NCBI GenBank assembly: GCA_000499405.2
Contig: HG738140.1
Coordinates: forward strand, 7,343,560-7,407,559
Direction of reading: 5' to 3'
Source: Onchocerca volvulus
Taxonomy: Eukaryota; Nematoda; Chromadorea; Rhabditida; Onchocercidae
DNA length: 64,000 bases
Positions 1-12,970 of this stretch are shown in pieces. Below the pieces are notes generated by a model. That model did not search any database. It was not told the DNA's origin and saw nothing but the letters and a program-made list of their open reading frames with translations. How positions within the stretch are numbered: the first letter of the stretch is position 1; the number at the start of each line of letters is the position of its first letter. Position numbers and translations under genes: made by a program.

Positions 1-1
1 A

Positions 2-3000
2 GATTATGAAGTAATCGAGACGCCTCCCGAAGTAGCATTTTGCACTTCGCTTGGAGAGGAATCTACTTGTCCATTAATCGATCGATTTCCCGTTCAAAAT
101 GTTGAACAATTAGCTGTAAATCCGAGAAAAGTTGATGAAGTATTATTTTAGACATTACAGAAGAGGATTTTTGTTATAGAAGAGGATTTGTTAATTTTTT
201 TTTTTCTCAGTGATCTTGACTGCAATAAATTTTTGATTCTGATCAGAGAAGTTGTTATAATTAGGCCATATGATCAATGTATCATATATTAGTGTTTTTG
301 TAGATTCAGAATTTTCTCTCCAATGAATATATCTGTTTGCTAGATTCTTTTCAGATAAGGCAGTGGATGCGAAAGAAAAAAGAACGATATCGAGGTTGTA
401 AATTACTTCTGCTAACTGGACCTACCGGTTGTGGCAAAACAACAACTGTAAAAATGTTATGTCATGAGCTAAAACTTGAATTAATTGAATGGAACTGTTC
501 CGAATCTTACGATGTATTTTATAATCCGGAAGGAGAGGAAGTTATTTATGAGGAAAGTCAGGCAAGTTATACAGTTTTTTTTTAATTATGGAACTTTCTA
601 CTGGCAAATTTTTTTTTTTTCAGTATGAGAAGTAATGATAATGAATGTGTAGAAAATGAAGAAACATTAATCTAGCAATCCAAAACATGCAGTTTGAAAC
701 GAAATATCCAATTTATTTTGAAATATTTAATTTCTAGTTATTATAATTATAGTTTTTTTACCCTTTAAACTACCTAGCTGCTTGAAATATATTATTTGAT
801 AAGTTTTGAAGGAAACTCAGAATTCAATTCTATCTTTTCTATCTCAGATTTCTAACAATTTGTAGAGAATGGAAATTTCCAAATTTTATTTTTAAAAAAT
901 CTTTTGCTCAACTAATTCCCATATTTCATCTGCATCATTATAATATTTTTCCAGGTCCGAGAATTCGCAGAGTTTTTGAAATCATCGGATCGTGGATCTA
1001 TTGAAAAATCAATTTCAGAAAAAGTTATACTTATCGAGCAACTTCCGAACGTTTTTTATCAGTAATGGTTTTTGGAAAAAAGATGATTGAACTATAAATG
1101 ACATTATTCAATTCTTTTTATTCAAAATGCTTTCTAGTTACTCTGTAGCAAAGTCCTGTGTTTTTCACTTTTTTATATTTAGCCGGAGTTGTTGTAATTG
1201 CTTTTTGTAAATGAAAATTAAAATCAAATTTAATTTGGTGTCAAATTAAAGAGAAATGTGACTTGAAGTATAAATGTCTTTTCTTTAATGAAGAGAGAAC
1301 ATGATTCATTTATTCTCAGTTGTATGATGTGTTTCATTTTTTTTAATTTAAAATTATAGAGATCCGGCGATACTGCATGCAACATTGAAGAACACAATCA
1401 AGAACACAGTTTGCATGTATATTTTTATCATGAGTGATATTGGTTCTTGCTGGTATTTAAATCCAAAACGTGTTTTACCTGCAAATATTCGGTATCAATT
1501 AGGATTTGAGGAATTAGCCTTCAATGCTTCTGCAACCATTTTCTTATCGAAAGCACTACGAAGGATTGCTTCGCTGCTGAAAATTAACATATCACCGCTG
1601 CAAATTAAAAGAATTGCAAATAATTCCAATGGTTGGTATTTAATTATGGGTTATTGCGCTTGTAATGATTAGTAACAGTTATCAGTTTGGTTTAGTTAGA
1701 TCCCAAGATTTGAAGCTTAAAGAAAAAAAATTATGAATTTTTTTTACAAGAGTTTCTGCGTTTGATGTTTTTGCATAATATAAAATCAAAATCTCTTGTT
1801 GAAGAGTGATATTATTTGAAATGCGAAGCATTTTATTTATAATGCTTTACGTCCAAATTTTTGCAATTTTCTATCTTAATGATCATTTCCAGATTCTGTT
1901 CTTTGTCAACTTTAATTTTTCTCTTCATTTAATTAAGCCATAAATAGTCCTGTAATTAAATGTTTTATGCATTCTCTGTGTCTTACTACAGGCGACATAA
2001 GAACAGCAATTCACAATCTGCAATTATGTTTTGATGGTTCCAGAGAATTTATTGAAATATTTCCTTTTCATTCCTCGACATTAATTGATCCATACCGTAG
2101 TTTGGGAAAGCTGCTTTATGCGAAAAGGTATGTAAAATTCTCTTTTACATAATGTTTAGGTTGTTGCAGTTTTTACATAAAATTCTCTTCTATAATGTTT
2201 GGGTTGTGTAGTTTCCCTGAGAAATAGAATAGCTGAAAGGGTCAGTAAATTTTACAAAAAATATTGAGATTTCGTTTCATTAAGAGATTATAGTTTTGCT
2301 AGTAAAATAATATTTAATCATATTTGTACTGCCGTTTTTCCTCTGGCTGATTGGTTGTAAAATATTGTTCAAGTTTAACACATGAAGGTGCGATAGTGCT
2401 GACGACAATTGGAAGAAAGCTGAAGAAAAATTGAAAATTGAATTAAGGGAATTTTATTCAAGAGATTATCCTCCCAAAGATGATGTCAGTGAGGTGCTTA
2501 ACAAAAGTGGTATGAAAGCTGAAAAGGTTAATAATTTATAGATTTTTATTTAAGGGTGTATGAATTGTATTAGCATATATTTCATTTTAATTTTCTGAGG
2601 TTACTTCAAATCCCAGTATATTTTGAAAAATCGAACAATCGATTTCAATAAATTTCAATTTTTAACTATTTTATAGTTGGTGATATTCATACATGAACAT
2701 GAATTGAATTTTGCTCCCTCATTGTCATCTTATTTGAGCATTCTCAACAATATAAGTATTTTCGATTCAGCACTTGGCCGTTGGGAAGTTCAAATAGATT
2801 CAATTCTCAGCTCATATATAGGTGAAGTAAGTCACTTCATTTGTTGTAGTTTTTAAGGCTTCTATTTTTAAATAAAATTTAAATCAAATGAGTTTGATTC
2901 TGAATTCAGAATATAAAACTGTTAACTTTTAATTTAGAAAGACTTTGCAAAAATTCTGTAAAACAAGATGGTAGTCCACTAATCAGAAATAAACTTCTAA

Positions 3001-3951
3001 ATTCACAGTTAATTCTGAGTTATCTGCTAGTTTACTCTGTGGAATATTGCCAATGAATTAGGGATATGATAACAAGGAAAAGTCGAGAAAGGTACTAAAT
3101 GTTAACAAGATAACTGGTTTACTTCAGGTGGCAGCTCGATCTACCGTTTTCTACAATTTCGGGTGCAAGAGTAGACAAGGTGAGGTTTCAGGTTAAATTG
3201 CTAATTAGTGTTGATTTCTTCAATTTAATTTTTCTATTTTTACAAGTAGTTTAAAATCGAGAGAATGCAGATTGTCATTATTTTGAAAAAATAATTTGCT
3301 TTTGGTCTTTTGTCGAATCAGCTTTCTAATCTCTAAAATTTCGATAAATTAAAATTTTTGATTCTGTTATATATTTTATTGCAGGTAGAGGAATGTATCG
3401 TTTTCACAAACCTCGTTGTCATGACGAAGATTTTCAATTATTCAGCAGGGAGAAAGAAATTTATGCTGCTTTTCCTTCACATATTTATGGAGAGATTTTA
3501 ACTCTGTAAGAAATCTCTTTTTTACATTCTCAAAAGGGGAATTTTATCCGGAACTCTACATACGAATTTATGTGACTTCAAATATTCCAACTTTTATCAA
3601 CAAATAACTTTTACAAGATTTCATAAATTCTCGTCTCACACTATTATATACAGAAATTTGCTAACTAATAATTTGAAATGACCATTTTCCAGTGAGAAAT
3701 AAATTTGAATTCTTAATGAAGAGAAACAGTTACTGTTAAAATGTTATGGTTGCAGGACACTTCCATTAATTAGACTTATAAGACCACCGACTTTGAATAA
3801 TTATCAAAATCAGCTACTTATTTCAATGGATTCTGCACTTTGTACCAGTTTTACTGTAAAGCAGTCTCCAACAAATAGAATGCCAAGCAGGAGATCTGCA
3901 ATATACGATGAAGATAATCAATTTGATATCGAAGAAATTGATCTTTCTTGA
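2..3951 (+). CDS. hpr-17: RAD17-type checkpoint clamp loader (5' end outside window)
   Basis: RAD17 replaces RFC1 in the clamp loader that places the 9-1-1 clamp on damaged DNA in the nucleus. The window opens inside an exon (frame starts at base 2). Exons follow at about 2-138, 352-558, 955-1062, 1361-1633, 1992-2128, 2390-2526, 2677-2826, 3128-3179, 3385-3506 and 3757-3951. Phases join cleanly at the six later junctions I checked. The Walker A loop GPTGCGKTT is at about 420-442. A Walker-B-like segment (VILIEQLPN) sits near 1024-1050. The sensor-2/lid segment NGDIRTAIHNLQ follows, then SLGKLLYAKR and YRFHKPR, all in the order seen in RAD17. The protein ends in an acidic tail, FDIEEIDLS, before TGA. 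The RAD17 call rests on Walker A with these downstream blocks; other RFC subunits lack the YRFHKP region. The gene name assumes orthology to C. elegans hpr-17. The 5' part lies upstream of the window. Confidence 0.88.
2131..2211 (+). repeat. Imperfect two-copy tandem repeat in a rad17 intron
   Basis: A unit of about 40 bp carrying AAATTCTCTT, TAATGTTT and GGTTGT occurs twice in a row just after the donor of the 1992-2128 exon. The first unit overlaps the splice donor region. It looks like a local duplication without coding content. Confidence 0.6.
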
Positions 3952-6900
3952 TTTTTGCATATCATTAATTGAATTTTTGTTTTGTTTCTTTTTTTTTTTT
4001 TTGTTGTTGTTGTTATTGTTTTTTTTTCTCTTCGTTTACTTGCATTATAGACTCTTTTATCACTTTTCTTTATCACTTATTATCTTGTGAATAATGGTTC
4101 TTTGTGAAATTTAACTCATCTTAGCTATTCACAAATTTTTATTCATATTTAATACCATATTTTTACTCGTATTTTATTGCCAACAATACACATATTTTTT
4201 ATTGTTGCCTTCATATTTCATATATGTCACAGTAAAATGTTAAAATCAAGAAATTAAAACATATTGTAGACAGTAAGGGAAAGTTTTATTTTCTTGATTA
4301 GAATCTATAGAGGAATTACTGATGATGTTTAAATTATCCATAGAAATAATTATTGCAAACTTGAAAAATTCATTGGATCGCAATTTTTACTCTATATTTA
4401 TGCAGGAAATTCGTACATTTTATATATTTTATTGCATCAATAAAGAAGAAAAATATGAATTTATGTATTTCATATTTCTTCTTGATACATAGTACCTGAG
4501 ATTATGACATAGTAGCCAATGTACCTGAGATTATGACAGAGGGCATTTACATAGTAGCCAACGTACCTGAGATTATGACAGAGGGCATTTAAAAAAAGAA
4601 AAGTTACTTTTTTTATTTATGATTATTTGCTTTCGAAATAAGAATTGAATTCAAATATTAAGAAGAGACTCAAGTTGTTTATACTTTCGCAGACTTCTGC
4701 TAAAGTTTTATGTTGGATAATATGCAAACTGATTGCTGTAGTTTTGAAAGATCACCACAAACATAACAAAATGTATTCGTTTGACTTAATGAGTTAGGCA
4801 AAAAAATACGCTTGCTGGATAAATATATTTACCATTTTTTGAATCTTATTGCTAGTTGAACTTTAGCTGAAACATTTTTTATTACTAAATTAAAATTAAT
4901 TTTTAATTCTAAATTATTTCAATCTTTTATTTTTAGAAAAAACTGTTTAAAAATTTAATATTTTTTTTAAAATTTACTGAAACTAAATTTTGCAAACTAC
5001 AGAATTAATAACGCATTTTTGTACTATTGATATCTTTTTTCAGTTTTAACTCTTACACTGTATTACAGTATGTATTATGGGAAAAAGAAATGATAATGAG
5101 ACTCGTTCAACAAAATCGTTACAGATTAAAATAATCATTGCATCGATAATTAGTGATAATTAGATTCGCTAATCTAAAATGAGATTTATCCGGATTCATT
5201 GAATATTGGGAGTTCTCAGCAATTTGGACTGAAGTTTTTCCTTTGAAGTAATTGAATAAGTTAAGACAAATGCATTTAACTATAGGATTAAATCAATTTC
5301 TGCATAATTTCACCCAAGGAATTCTACTAAATCGTTAATTGCTATATTATTTAATCTTGTGATAGACTGATTAATTGCACAAATCTAAAGATATCAATCT
5401 TTTCTATTGCTAGGAGAAATATCTTTTGTCATTTTCGATATGTCAACTGAAATTTTATAAATTCTCGACCATAACTTCACATTATCATTGACCTTCTTTT
5501 GCAATGTATCATTTCAGAAAACCCTTCCATACGTATTAATTGCGAGGTTAAAGTACTATTTTGAAATCATAATTGTAATACATATTCAATCATTTGGAAC
5601 GATCTCCAATTCAAGATTCTTTGAATGCGTCCAAATGTTTCTTTTGAAATTTAATAACAAAATTTTGATAAATGGTAAAAAAAAAAAAAAGAACTCGACT
5701 CCTATGTACTAAGTAAGGGTATATCAAAACCTAGAGCAAAATATACAAAACTTCTCAGAAACTTTTATAATAAAAATTTGATCAAATCTTTTTTAATATT
5801 CTTACAATCGAAAATAATTGCCTAAAAGTTTTGGGATGCTTAAACTTTCAAGCAAAATTGAAAAGTATTTTTGAAACAGAAATTTAATCATATTTTTAAT
5901 GAAGGTTGATGATGATATGTTCACTGTCAAGTAAAATTTTGATTTAAAAAATCTGAAGTTCTAATAAAGTTCTAGCGAAAATTCTAATTAAGTTCTAATA
6001 AAAAAGATCCGAAATTCACTTGTCAGGTGAACACATCAAAAAGCTCTGATAGCTATTTCACAAAATTAGCAGTTAAAACAGAAATGAAATTAGAAACTTT
6101 TCATTTTTGAATATTACGGTTATCTTTACTTAAATCTTCTAATTTCCAATTTTTCTAGATAAATTTGGTAGGCTTTTATGAGTGAATCATTCATCTTGCG
6201 ACAAATATTCAACTAATAATTTCTTGAAAAAGCTTACTTTTACGAAGGAATAATTTCTATATTTATAAAAATATTTTGCTCATTTAAGAATTACAATTAT
6301 TATTTCTTTAAGCGTGAAGATAGCTCACTACAAATGTATAAGTTCCAAACAAAATTGAAAAAGTATTCTAGAAATCATATTTTTGCCGAGCGATTATCTA
6401 TTTTAGTTGTTGCTGTAAACAAATTCAATTATTATTTTTCAAAGTTATGGAAGAAATGATCATTCTATGAGAACAGTTAGACTGCCAGATTCAATATCAT
6501 TAAAACTTTACGACATTATCGCAACTAAAGCAATCATCTATAAAGTTATTGCGTGAAAAACTGAAATTCGTTACTTTCTTAATTATTTGATTTTATTTGA
6601 TGAATTACTTGATTTTATTTGATTTATTAAACTTGAATAATATCATGTACTTTTAAACGATAAAAGTCATTAAATCTCAAAAAATTATTTCACTCATTCA
6701 CTTATATGTTTATCTCATTATTCAATTAATTCATTTATCTTCCGATTTATTTAGTAAATCAACTAGATTATGATTTATTTCAAACGAATTGAACTTCTAC
6801 TTCCACAAATCAATAACTAATTAAGGCTTATCAAATTAATATCCATATCAATTTTGTACCATCAATTTTTGTCTAAATAACCGAGAAATTTTTGAGTACT

Positions 6901-7700
6901 ATCATAAATCATGTGTTATTTACAAAACTATGTGGATTTTTCCACGAATTAATTTTGAGATCAAGCTGAATAAAATTAAATTTTACAAAAATTATATGAT
7001 ATCAAGCTGATAAAACTATTGTATAACTTCTATCTTAAGCTTTGAGCAGCTGTATGATTCACAAATAAGCCCATTTCTAATGCTTTTGGTCATTTTCGTT
7101 TATTTATCGATCTGCTTGTCGCATTTCTATTTGTTCAATTTTATCATAAATACGGTAGAATTGTCATAATCAGAGTAGAAGAAATAGCACGGAGAAAATG
7201 AAATATTAAAAAATCGATCAGTCCAGATCAATCAGTCCATTCAGTAAAGGAATAGTTCGAAATCAAATTGAATCGGTGAAAGAGGTAGAAAGAGAGGTGG
7301 AGACTTCTGGACTTTTCGTTTCCATCGGATCTTGTCGCGTCTGATCGATCCCTTTGCTCTACCAACATACTTGAGTACCCGCACTACTATTATTACTGTT
7401 TAACAACACAGCTCTCAAACTTGATTTTAGTCTCGTCTGTTCTCGATTTCCACTATCATTTTACATTGCTGTATTTCGCCATTTCTCTTTTTGAAGAGAT
7501 TCTGAAGTGATTGCTTGATTCTGAAGCTCTACTTATGCATCACTGCCAAGATTGCAATCAAGTTCTTGCATTTGTTTCTACATGAGATAATACATTAGAT
7601 TTCAAGCTATAAACTAGCTCTTATTCTCGACATACACGAAAATTCTCGATATATACGGATAAAATTTTCGCCATTCTAGACTGCCAAAAATACTGCATAA
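3952..7700. other. Intergenic region, no gene seen
   Basis: This AT-rich stretch lies between the rad17 stop and the phosphatase start. No reading frame with recognisable protein content was seen on either strand. It holds a pyrimidine tract right after the rad17 stop (about 3988-4035) and a short tandem repeat at 4491-4590. A less AT-rich block at about 7250-7480 probably includes the promoter or 5' leader of the downstream phosphatase gene; that is inferred only from position and composition. Confidence 0.6.
4491..4590 (+). repeat. Tandem repeat, unit about 42 bp
   Basis: The phrase GTACCTGAGATTATGACA occurs three times at about 42-bp spacing. The copies are separated by the linkers ATAGTAGCCAA and GAGGGCATTT. 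The first and third copies are incomplete. No coding content was seen. Confidence 0.85.
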
Positions 7701-10700
7701 ATGTCTATTCCACATTCACGAGCTCACTCGGAAGTCTTCTCGGCATCGCAATATGATGGTCCGATCATTAAACGACCACGTATACAACTTAATTATTTTG
7801 TCATCCCGATTTTCATACTATCAATCGTTGGCTTAGCATGTTTATGGACATTGTGGTACTATATGAGGTAGGTTTTCATTGTTTACTATTTTTTATAATA
7901 ATACAAAGAAATGTATCTTTTTAAAATACTAAATAAACTGTGATATTTTTTCGTTATTTTTGAAAATAACTCAATATCAGTATCACTTAAATGATCACAT
8001 AATTTAGTTTTCATTTTTTGACTTCGTAACTTTGTTTCTTTTCTTTTTTTTTTTTTAAATTTTCGGCTTTTTTTTATCTCTATTTTGCAGCAAAGAACTT
8101 GGGCTTTAATTAATTTCAGTTTCACGACAGTATTCCCGTACCATCATCGAGTATTCCAGTGTCATGATGTCAATTTGTATAGGCCTGATTTTCACCCAGA
8201 AGATTTCAATCTTTATGTATCATATGAGCTCCTTTATGTACTTGGTTTCATATTACCTCCAATTGTTGTATGTTTTAGCTTTTTACCTTGATCTTTTCAT
8301 AAATTTTATCAGAATCACAACTGATAAGATATCCTGGCACCTATTAGCGGTGTTATTTTTCATCGATTGGATAAAATATATAAAATTATTATCATTAGAA
8401 AAATTATCATCAGAAAAAATTATTATCATAAAAATCTCCAGTCGACTGTTATAACTTGTTAGTTAAATTCTAGATGAACTACTTACTTTACTATTCCATT
8501 GTAAATTGAAAGTGATAATGAAAGGAAAAAAAGTGAGCTTCCGCTTATTAACAGTTGTAAAAATTTGAAATTACAAATTTTTGATCGCTTTTAATTGATT
8601 GTTTTTTTTTTATTTTTTCTTTATCAAATTAATATTCTGTTAGATGGCTACTATTTTGATGAATAAAATCAAGAATTATCCAATTTATTTATTTTCTCAG
8701 TCGATTTTTGATTCCTGCAAATTCTTTCATTGTTTGTAGATATTTATCGGTGAAATAATGTTTTGGTTATTCTCTACGAAACCGAGAAAAACAATTTATG
8801 CTAGTTGCGGCGAATGTAAAATTCATTTATTAACTCGACGGCTTGCACGATTTATCGGTTAGTCATTTATCCGATATTTAAGTTAGTGACACAACAACAG
8901 TCATATACTGTGACTAACTATATTCCGATCTTATCAACTTTATCGATAAAGTTATTACAAGCTGATTAAACATCGTTTTTTTTGTAATTGAAAAAAAATT
9001 TCTTTTGTTGAAATTTCATCACTCTAATGTTTACTGAACTGAAACAATAGGGAATGTCGATAAGTCACAGTTAAAGTACCATTTACATATTTCGAGAATT
9101 AAATTTTTTAAAAGGAATTGTAAATTATTCCATTCAAAAAATAATCTAAAATTCAAAAATGCTTTTAGTTGTGGATTCATTTCGTAATTTCAAAAATTTT
9201 AAATTCTAAACATACCGAAAAATCTAAATTTCACTTCTCAAATAAAATTGTCAGGTTGTGATAAAAATTTCGAATTCATAAACATTCGGAAAATTAGCTT
9301 AATCTTGAAAGCAATTTTGAACTAAAGTAAAAGCTAAAGCTAAAGTACTTCAGAGCTAAAGTTAAAGAGAAAAAAAAATCAGTGTATGAGTTTTGTGATA
9401 ACCTTCAGTTGCAGGTGTATTCATGTTCGGTGCACTTATAACACAAATATTTGTTTATACGATCAAATTTATGACTGGTTATCACCGACCATATTTTTTG
9501 TCTCTTTGTAGGCCAAACATAAGGTTCCCTTCAATTGTCGCATTTTCTTCAGATACAGTTTGCTTCTCTTTTTTGTTTACTTTTGAGACAATGTGTGTTT
9601 AAGAGAAGAGGAGAATATCTGAAGTCCTTCATTGATGAAGTTCCAATGCATTACATTTTATTATTCAGCAAAGCAGCACTTCTATACTGCATTCTCCAAG
9701 TAATTAACGGTATTGAAATGAAATCTGTAATACTTAAGATGGTTGCTTTATGAACTTTTCAAAATTTCAACGAGTTTAGCGCCAAAAGATTCATTAAAAG
9801 AAACATGCAAATCAACTTTCTTAATTAGGCAAAAATCAGACTTTTGGAACTTTATTGATGCTTTTATGTCTGCAGAGTTTTTTTTTTTCGAGTGAAGATT
9901 CAGAAGGAAAATCGGTAAAATTCTAAGATTCGAGTCAAGTTATATTCTATAGCATTAAATTCATCGCTTCTGATGCTCAAGCATAAAATATAATTATAAA
10001 CTGGAAAACACAAAAAAGTAAAAAGATAACTGATAACCAAAAGTCTTCAAAATATAAAATTCTTATCGCCTTCTAATATTTATGCTTCAAAAAATCAAAA
10101 TTAGAGAGTTCAAATGAAAAAATGACCAAGCTGTACTCTTGAATTTGCAAACTGATTCAATGATTAAATACCTTCTTCAAGTGCTTCAATAAAACATTTT
10201 CAAATAGCTTTTTTCTAATTTGAAATCTTTATTAAATTTTTTGATAGAATTAGTGTTAGCTTCGAGACCTGTTTTTTTTTTTCCAATATAAAAAGCTTAG
10301 GTTGAAATTACAGCGCATGCACAGCACCTCTCGAGCAATCGCCATCACCATCTCCATTCTTGGCATGTTTGTATCGGAATCCTACGGACTTGCGCTATGC
10401 TTCACTTTCATTTCCATCACTTCACGCAGCATTCTCGTCGTTTTCTTGCACATTTGCTTCGGTAAGTTCAATTTAAAAAAATTTATTCAAATCATTCAAT
10501 TCATTCATTAATTCATTTAAGTGCAAAAAAAGAACAAGCATCTAAAAACCTTAACCCCTTACTTAACCTTATGACATTGATTCAGGATGAAAGCCTCAAT
10601 TCCTCAATCCTAATTTCACAACGCAGTAAGAATTCGGTATAGTCCCCTCCACCATTTATTTATTTATTTACTTATCTCAAAAACGCTGGAAAGCATTTCG

Positions 10701-11927
10701 AGGTCACATGAATCTAAAGCTTTTGCTATCAAAGTTATCGTCATAATTCTATTTCTATACAAGTTAACAAATGTTTATGTAGTTCACAACGGGAACAAAA
10801 GTTGAACTTGGATTACTGAACTTGCCTATTTTCTTTCATTTATCTCTGTTAAAGAATATATTTATGAAAATAAGGAATTTGATATTAAAATGCAAAGACT
10901 AAAGAACTGAATCTATCGCTTCAAACGATATCTTTTTCGTTTTTGTTAATTTTACAGTGCTACATCTATTACATGATCAGTTTACGTGGTGCCGCTTTGC
11001 TGCGGCCATTTCTGATATTTGGTTTCATGGGTCTTACATTGATTGCTTCATTTTCACGAATTGGTGGTTACAAAAATCATTGGAGGGATATCTGGGTCGG
11101 ATGGTTGATCGGTTTTTTTATTGCTCTTTTTCTGGTAAATATTTAGTATTTTTTTTTCTAAAATAAATTTGAAAATTTTCATTCAACCAAATTTCGGAAA
11201 ACTCCACTTATGTTATGCTTTGCATCTCATTTTTCATGTTACTACAAAATATTTTTGGTAACTTTAATAATGGAAATACAATTTAATCATATGATAAATT
11301 CCATATCTTTTTTTTTTTTTTTTTTTAGCTTTTTAAATCCATTTAATGAAGAAGAATTGGAATTAGGTTGAACAGCAATAAAATGTTTGGATTATTTTCA
11401 GTGCCATTCTGTTCTATGTTTCCAAGAATATTATTATTATGCGGTAGAAAAAGCGATGACATTGGAGGAACGCGTGAGTCCATTCTTTCAGTGGTTCAGA
11501 TTACCACGTATACGAGCGCCTTCTTTGAAAGAGGAATACGCGTAAGTTTGATACGATTTCTCATAGAATGGCATTTATTTGTTAACTTCAAGAAACTTCT
11601 CTAAAATCATAACCTCCTGAAATTAAATGATAAGTAGAATTTAATAAATAATATTAACCGATAATTATGCCAATTAAATATTGAGCGAATTATTGACTTC
11701 CATAGTGCAATACTGAAAAATGACGGAAAGATTCTCAATTTTTGAAACCTTTCAATGATAGGGTTTACGAGGAAGACGTTCCGCAGCAGATACTTCCAGC
11801 ACCTACTGCAGCACGTCACCGTCGAAATCAAGATCGTACCTATGAAGTTACCACAACGACTGAAAGCTTTCATCGTACCATTTCTCCACCACAACAACAG
11901 CATCGAAACAGTTACAATGGCTATTAA
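7701..11927 (+). CDS. PAP2-family phospholipid phosphatase (LPP / PLPPR-like)
   Basis: This family removes the phosphate from lipid phosphates such as phosphatidic acid or lysophosphatidic acid at the plasma membrane. Eight exons: 7701-7867, 8120-8267, 8740-8857, 9415-9523, 10314-10461, 10958-11134, 11402-11541 and 11762-11927. They sum to exactly 391 codons (390 residues), and all phases match. The three PAP2 motifs are present. Motif 1 is K-x6-RP in IKFMTGYHRPYFL (exon 4). Motif 2 is SFPSLHA (exon 5). Motif 3 is SRIGGYKNHWRD (exon 6), with the catalytic His and the Asp. About six hydrophobic segments are seen. The first spans VIPIFILSIVGLACLW, and the C-terminal tail is Gln- and Thr-rich. 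Motif 2 has Leu where classical enzymes have Gly (SGH). The TGYHRPYFL and FPSxHA wording recalls the phosphatase-related PLPPR group, yet the Arg-Pro and motif-3 His are kept, so activity is plausible. Substrate is not known. Confidence 0.88.
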
Positions 11928-12092
11928 ATATAATAAAGTCCATTAAAAATTGTGCACTTCTATCGATATTAAATATTGCTCATTTTTTCCTCTACTTTTC
12001 ACCGATAGGCAGATTATTCGTAAGACAGATTAGCATGAGATGCATAAGACTTAAAACATTCTTCAAACAAAAAAGATATTTAAACAATAGCA

Positions 12093-12280
12093 GCTGTAAG
12101 AGCAATTGCAGAATTTTGCATCTCGATAACTCGAAACATTCGAAACTTATTTATGCCAACTACGATTCTCTGAATAAAAAAAAAAAAAAACGATATCTCT
12201 ACCTGTGAACGTAAAGAATTTAGTATCGATCGTCTCTTCTTGATATAATCCGATAACCGCATAATCATAGTGAATATTTT
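12093..12280 (+). repeat. Diverged dispersed repeat, copy 1 (copy 2 at 13,831-14,006)
   Basis: Both copies run in the same orientation and share GCAGAATT, TGCATCTCGATAACTCGAA, GATTCTCT, AACGATATC, GTATCGATCG and GATAACCGC in the same order and spacing. Small indels separate them, including an A run in copy 1 only. Similarity ends near AATCATA and GAATATT. No protein content was recognised. The copies are about 1.7 kb apart. Confidence 0.8.
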
Positions 12281-12439
12281 GTCTATATAGTCATCATATA
12301 GTTTTTGTATATCAAAAAAGAAAGATTAAGAAATATCTTCAAAAAGAGATTTATAGCAGTTTTGAAGTAGCATTGGATATTACAAGATTGAAGTACGATG
12401 GAACATTTTAAGATATTTTAAATTAATGGCAGATCAATG

Positions 12440-12512
12440 ATAGGTACTTCAAATAAAATAAAAATTAATCCAGCTAATAGATAGAATGATTTGTAAAACC
12501 TGATATTATAAA
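12440..12512 (+). repeat. Second diverged repeat pair (partner at 13,072-13,144)
   Basis: The segment reads CTTCAAATAAAATAAAAATT then AATCCAGCTAATAG and AATGATTTGTAAAACCTGAT. Its partner reads CTTCAAGTAAAACAATAATT, AATCCAACTAATGG and AATAATTTGTAAAATCTGAT. Orientation is the same. With the larger pair at 12.1 and 13.9 kb, this suggests the 12-14 kb region is built from related repeat units. Confidence 0.7.
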
Positions 12513-12579
12513 CTTCTCTCCAGAAATACTGTCGGGAAATTTTCGTGATTTCGAGGAAAAGATCCTCTTGTTTGTTTGT

Positions 12580-12970
12580 AATTTTTTGACCGGAGATTAA
12601 TTCTTATTGTTGTGACTCCGCTAGGTCAGCAATAGTTTTTATTAGATTTATACGATATTATAACAGAATATCATCGTTTATACAATGGTAAAGATAAATG
12701 CACAATACAGTAAGAATCAAAGGTCGTTTAAATGCTTACTATGACGTATATTTTCCTTCCTTTCGTTCCGTAACTGTTCTTTCTCCTGTTTCTACGCCAT
12801 TACTCATCTACTATTAAATTGTTATTCCTAATAAATTGTCTTTCGTGTTACTGAAATTGTCATTTCTGCTGCCGTTGAACCGTTTTCGGAACTGAATTGT
12901 AACTGCACCTCATCTTCGAAATTTTCTTTTTAAATCTTTCGGGATTCATTGACAGATTTGAAACTATCTA
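12580..12970 (-). mobile_element. Possible LTR-retroelement remnant
   Basis: On the minus strand, a short coding-like segment (about 12,925 to 12,835; reads FEDEVQLQF, then a stop after TRKTIY) is followed by a non-coding stretch with AATAAAA. After that comes CTATTGCTGACCTAG and an AAGAATTAATCTCCGGTC-like block (about 12,585-12,635). The last block matches sequence at 48,370-48,430 on the plus strand, which is also preceded by AATAAAAC. Two dispersed copies with a polyadenylation-like signal fit an LTR R/U5 region, but the family is not proved and the coding part is broken. Other repeat classes remain possible. Confidence 0.35.
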
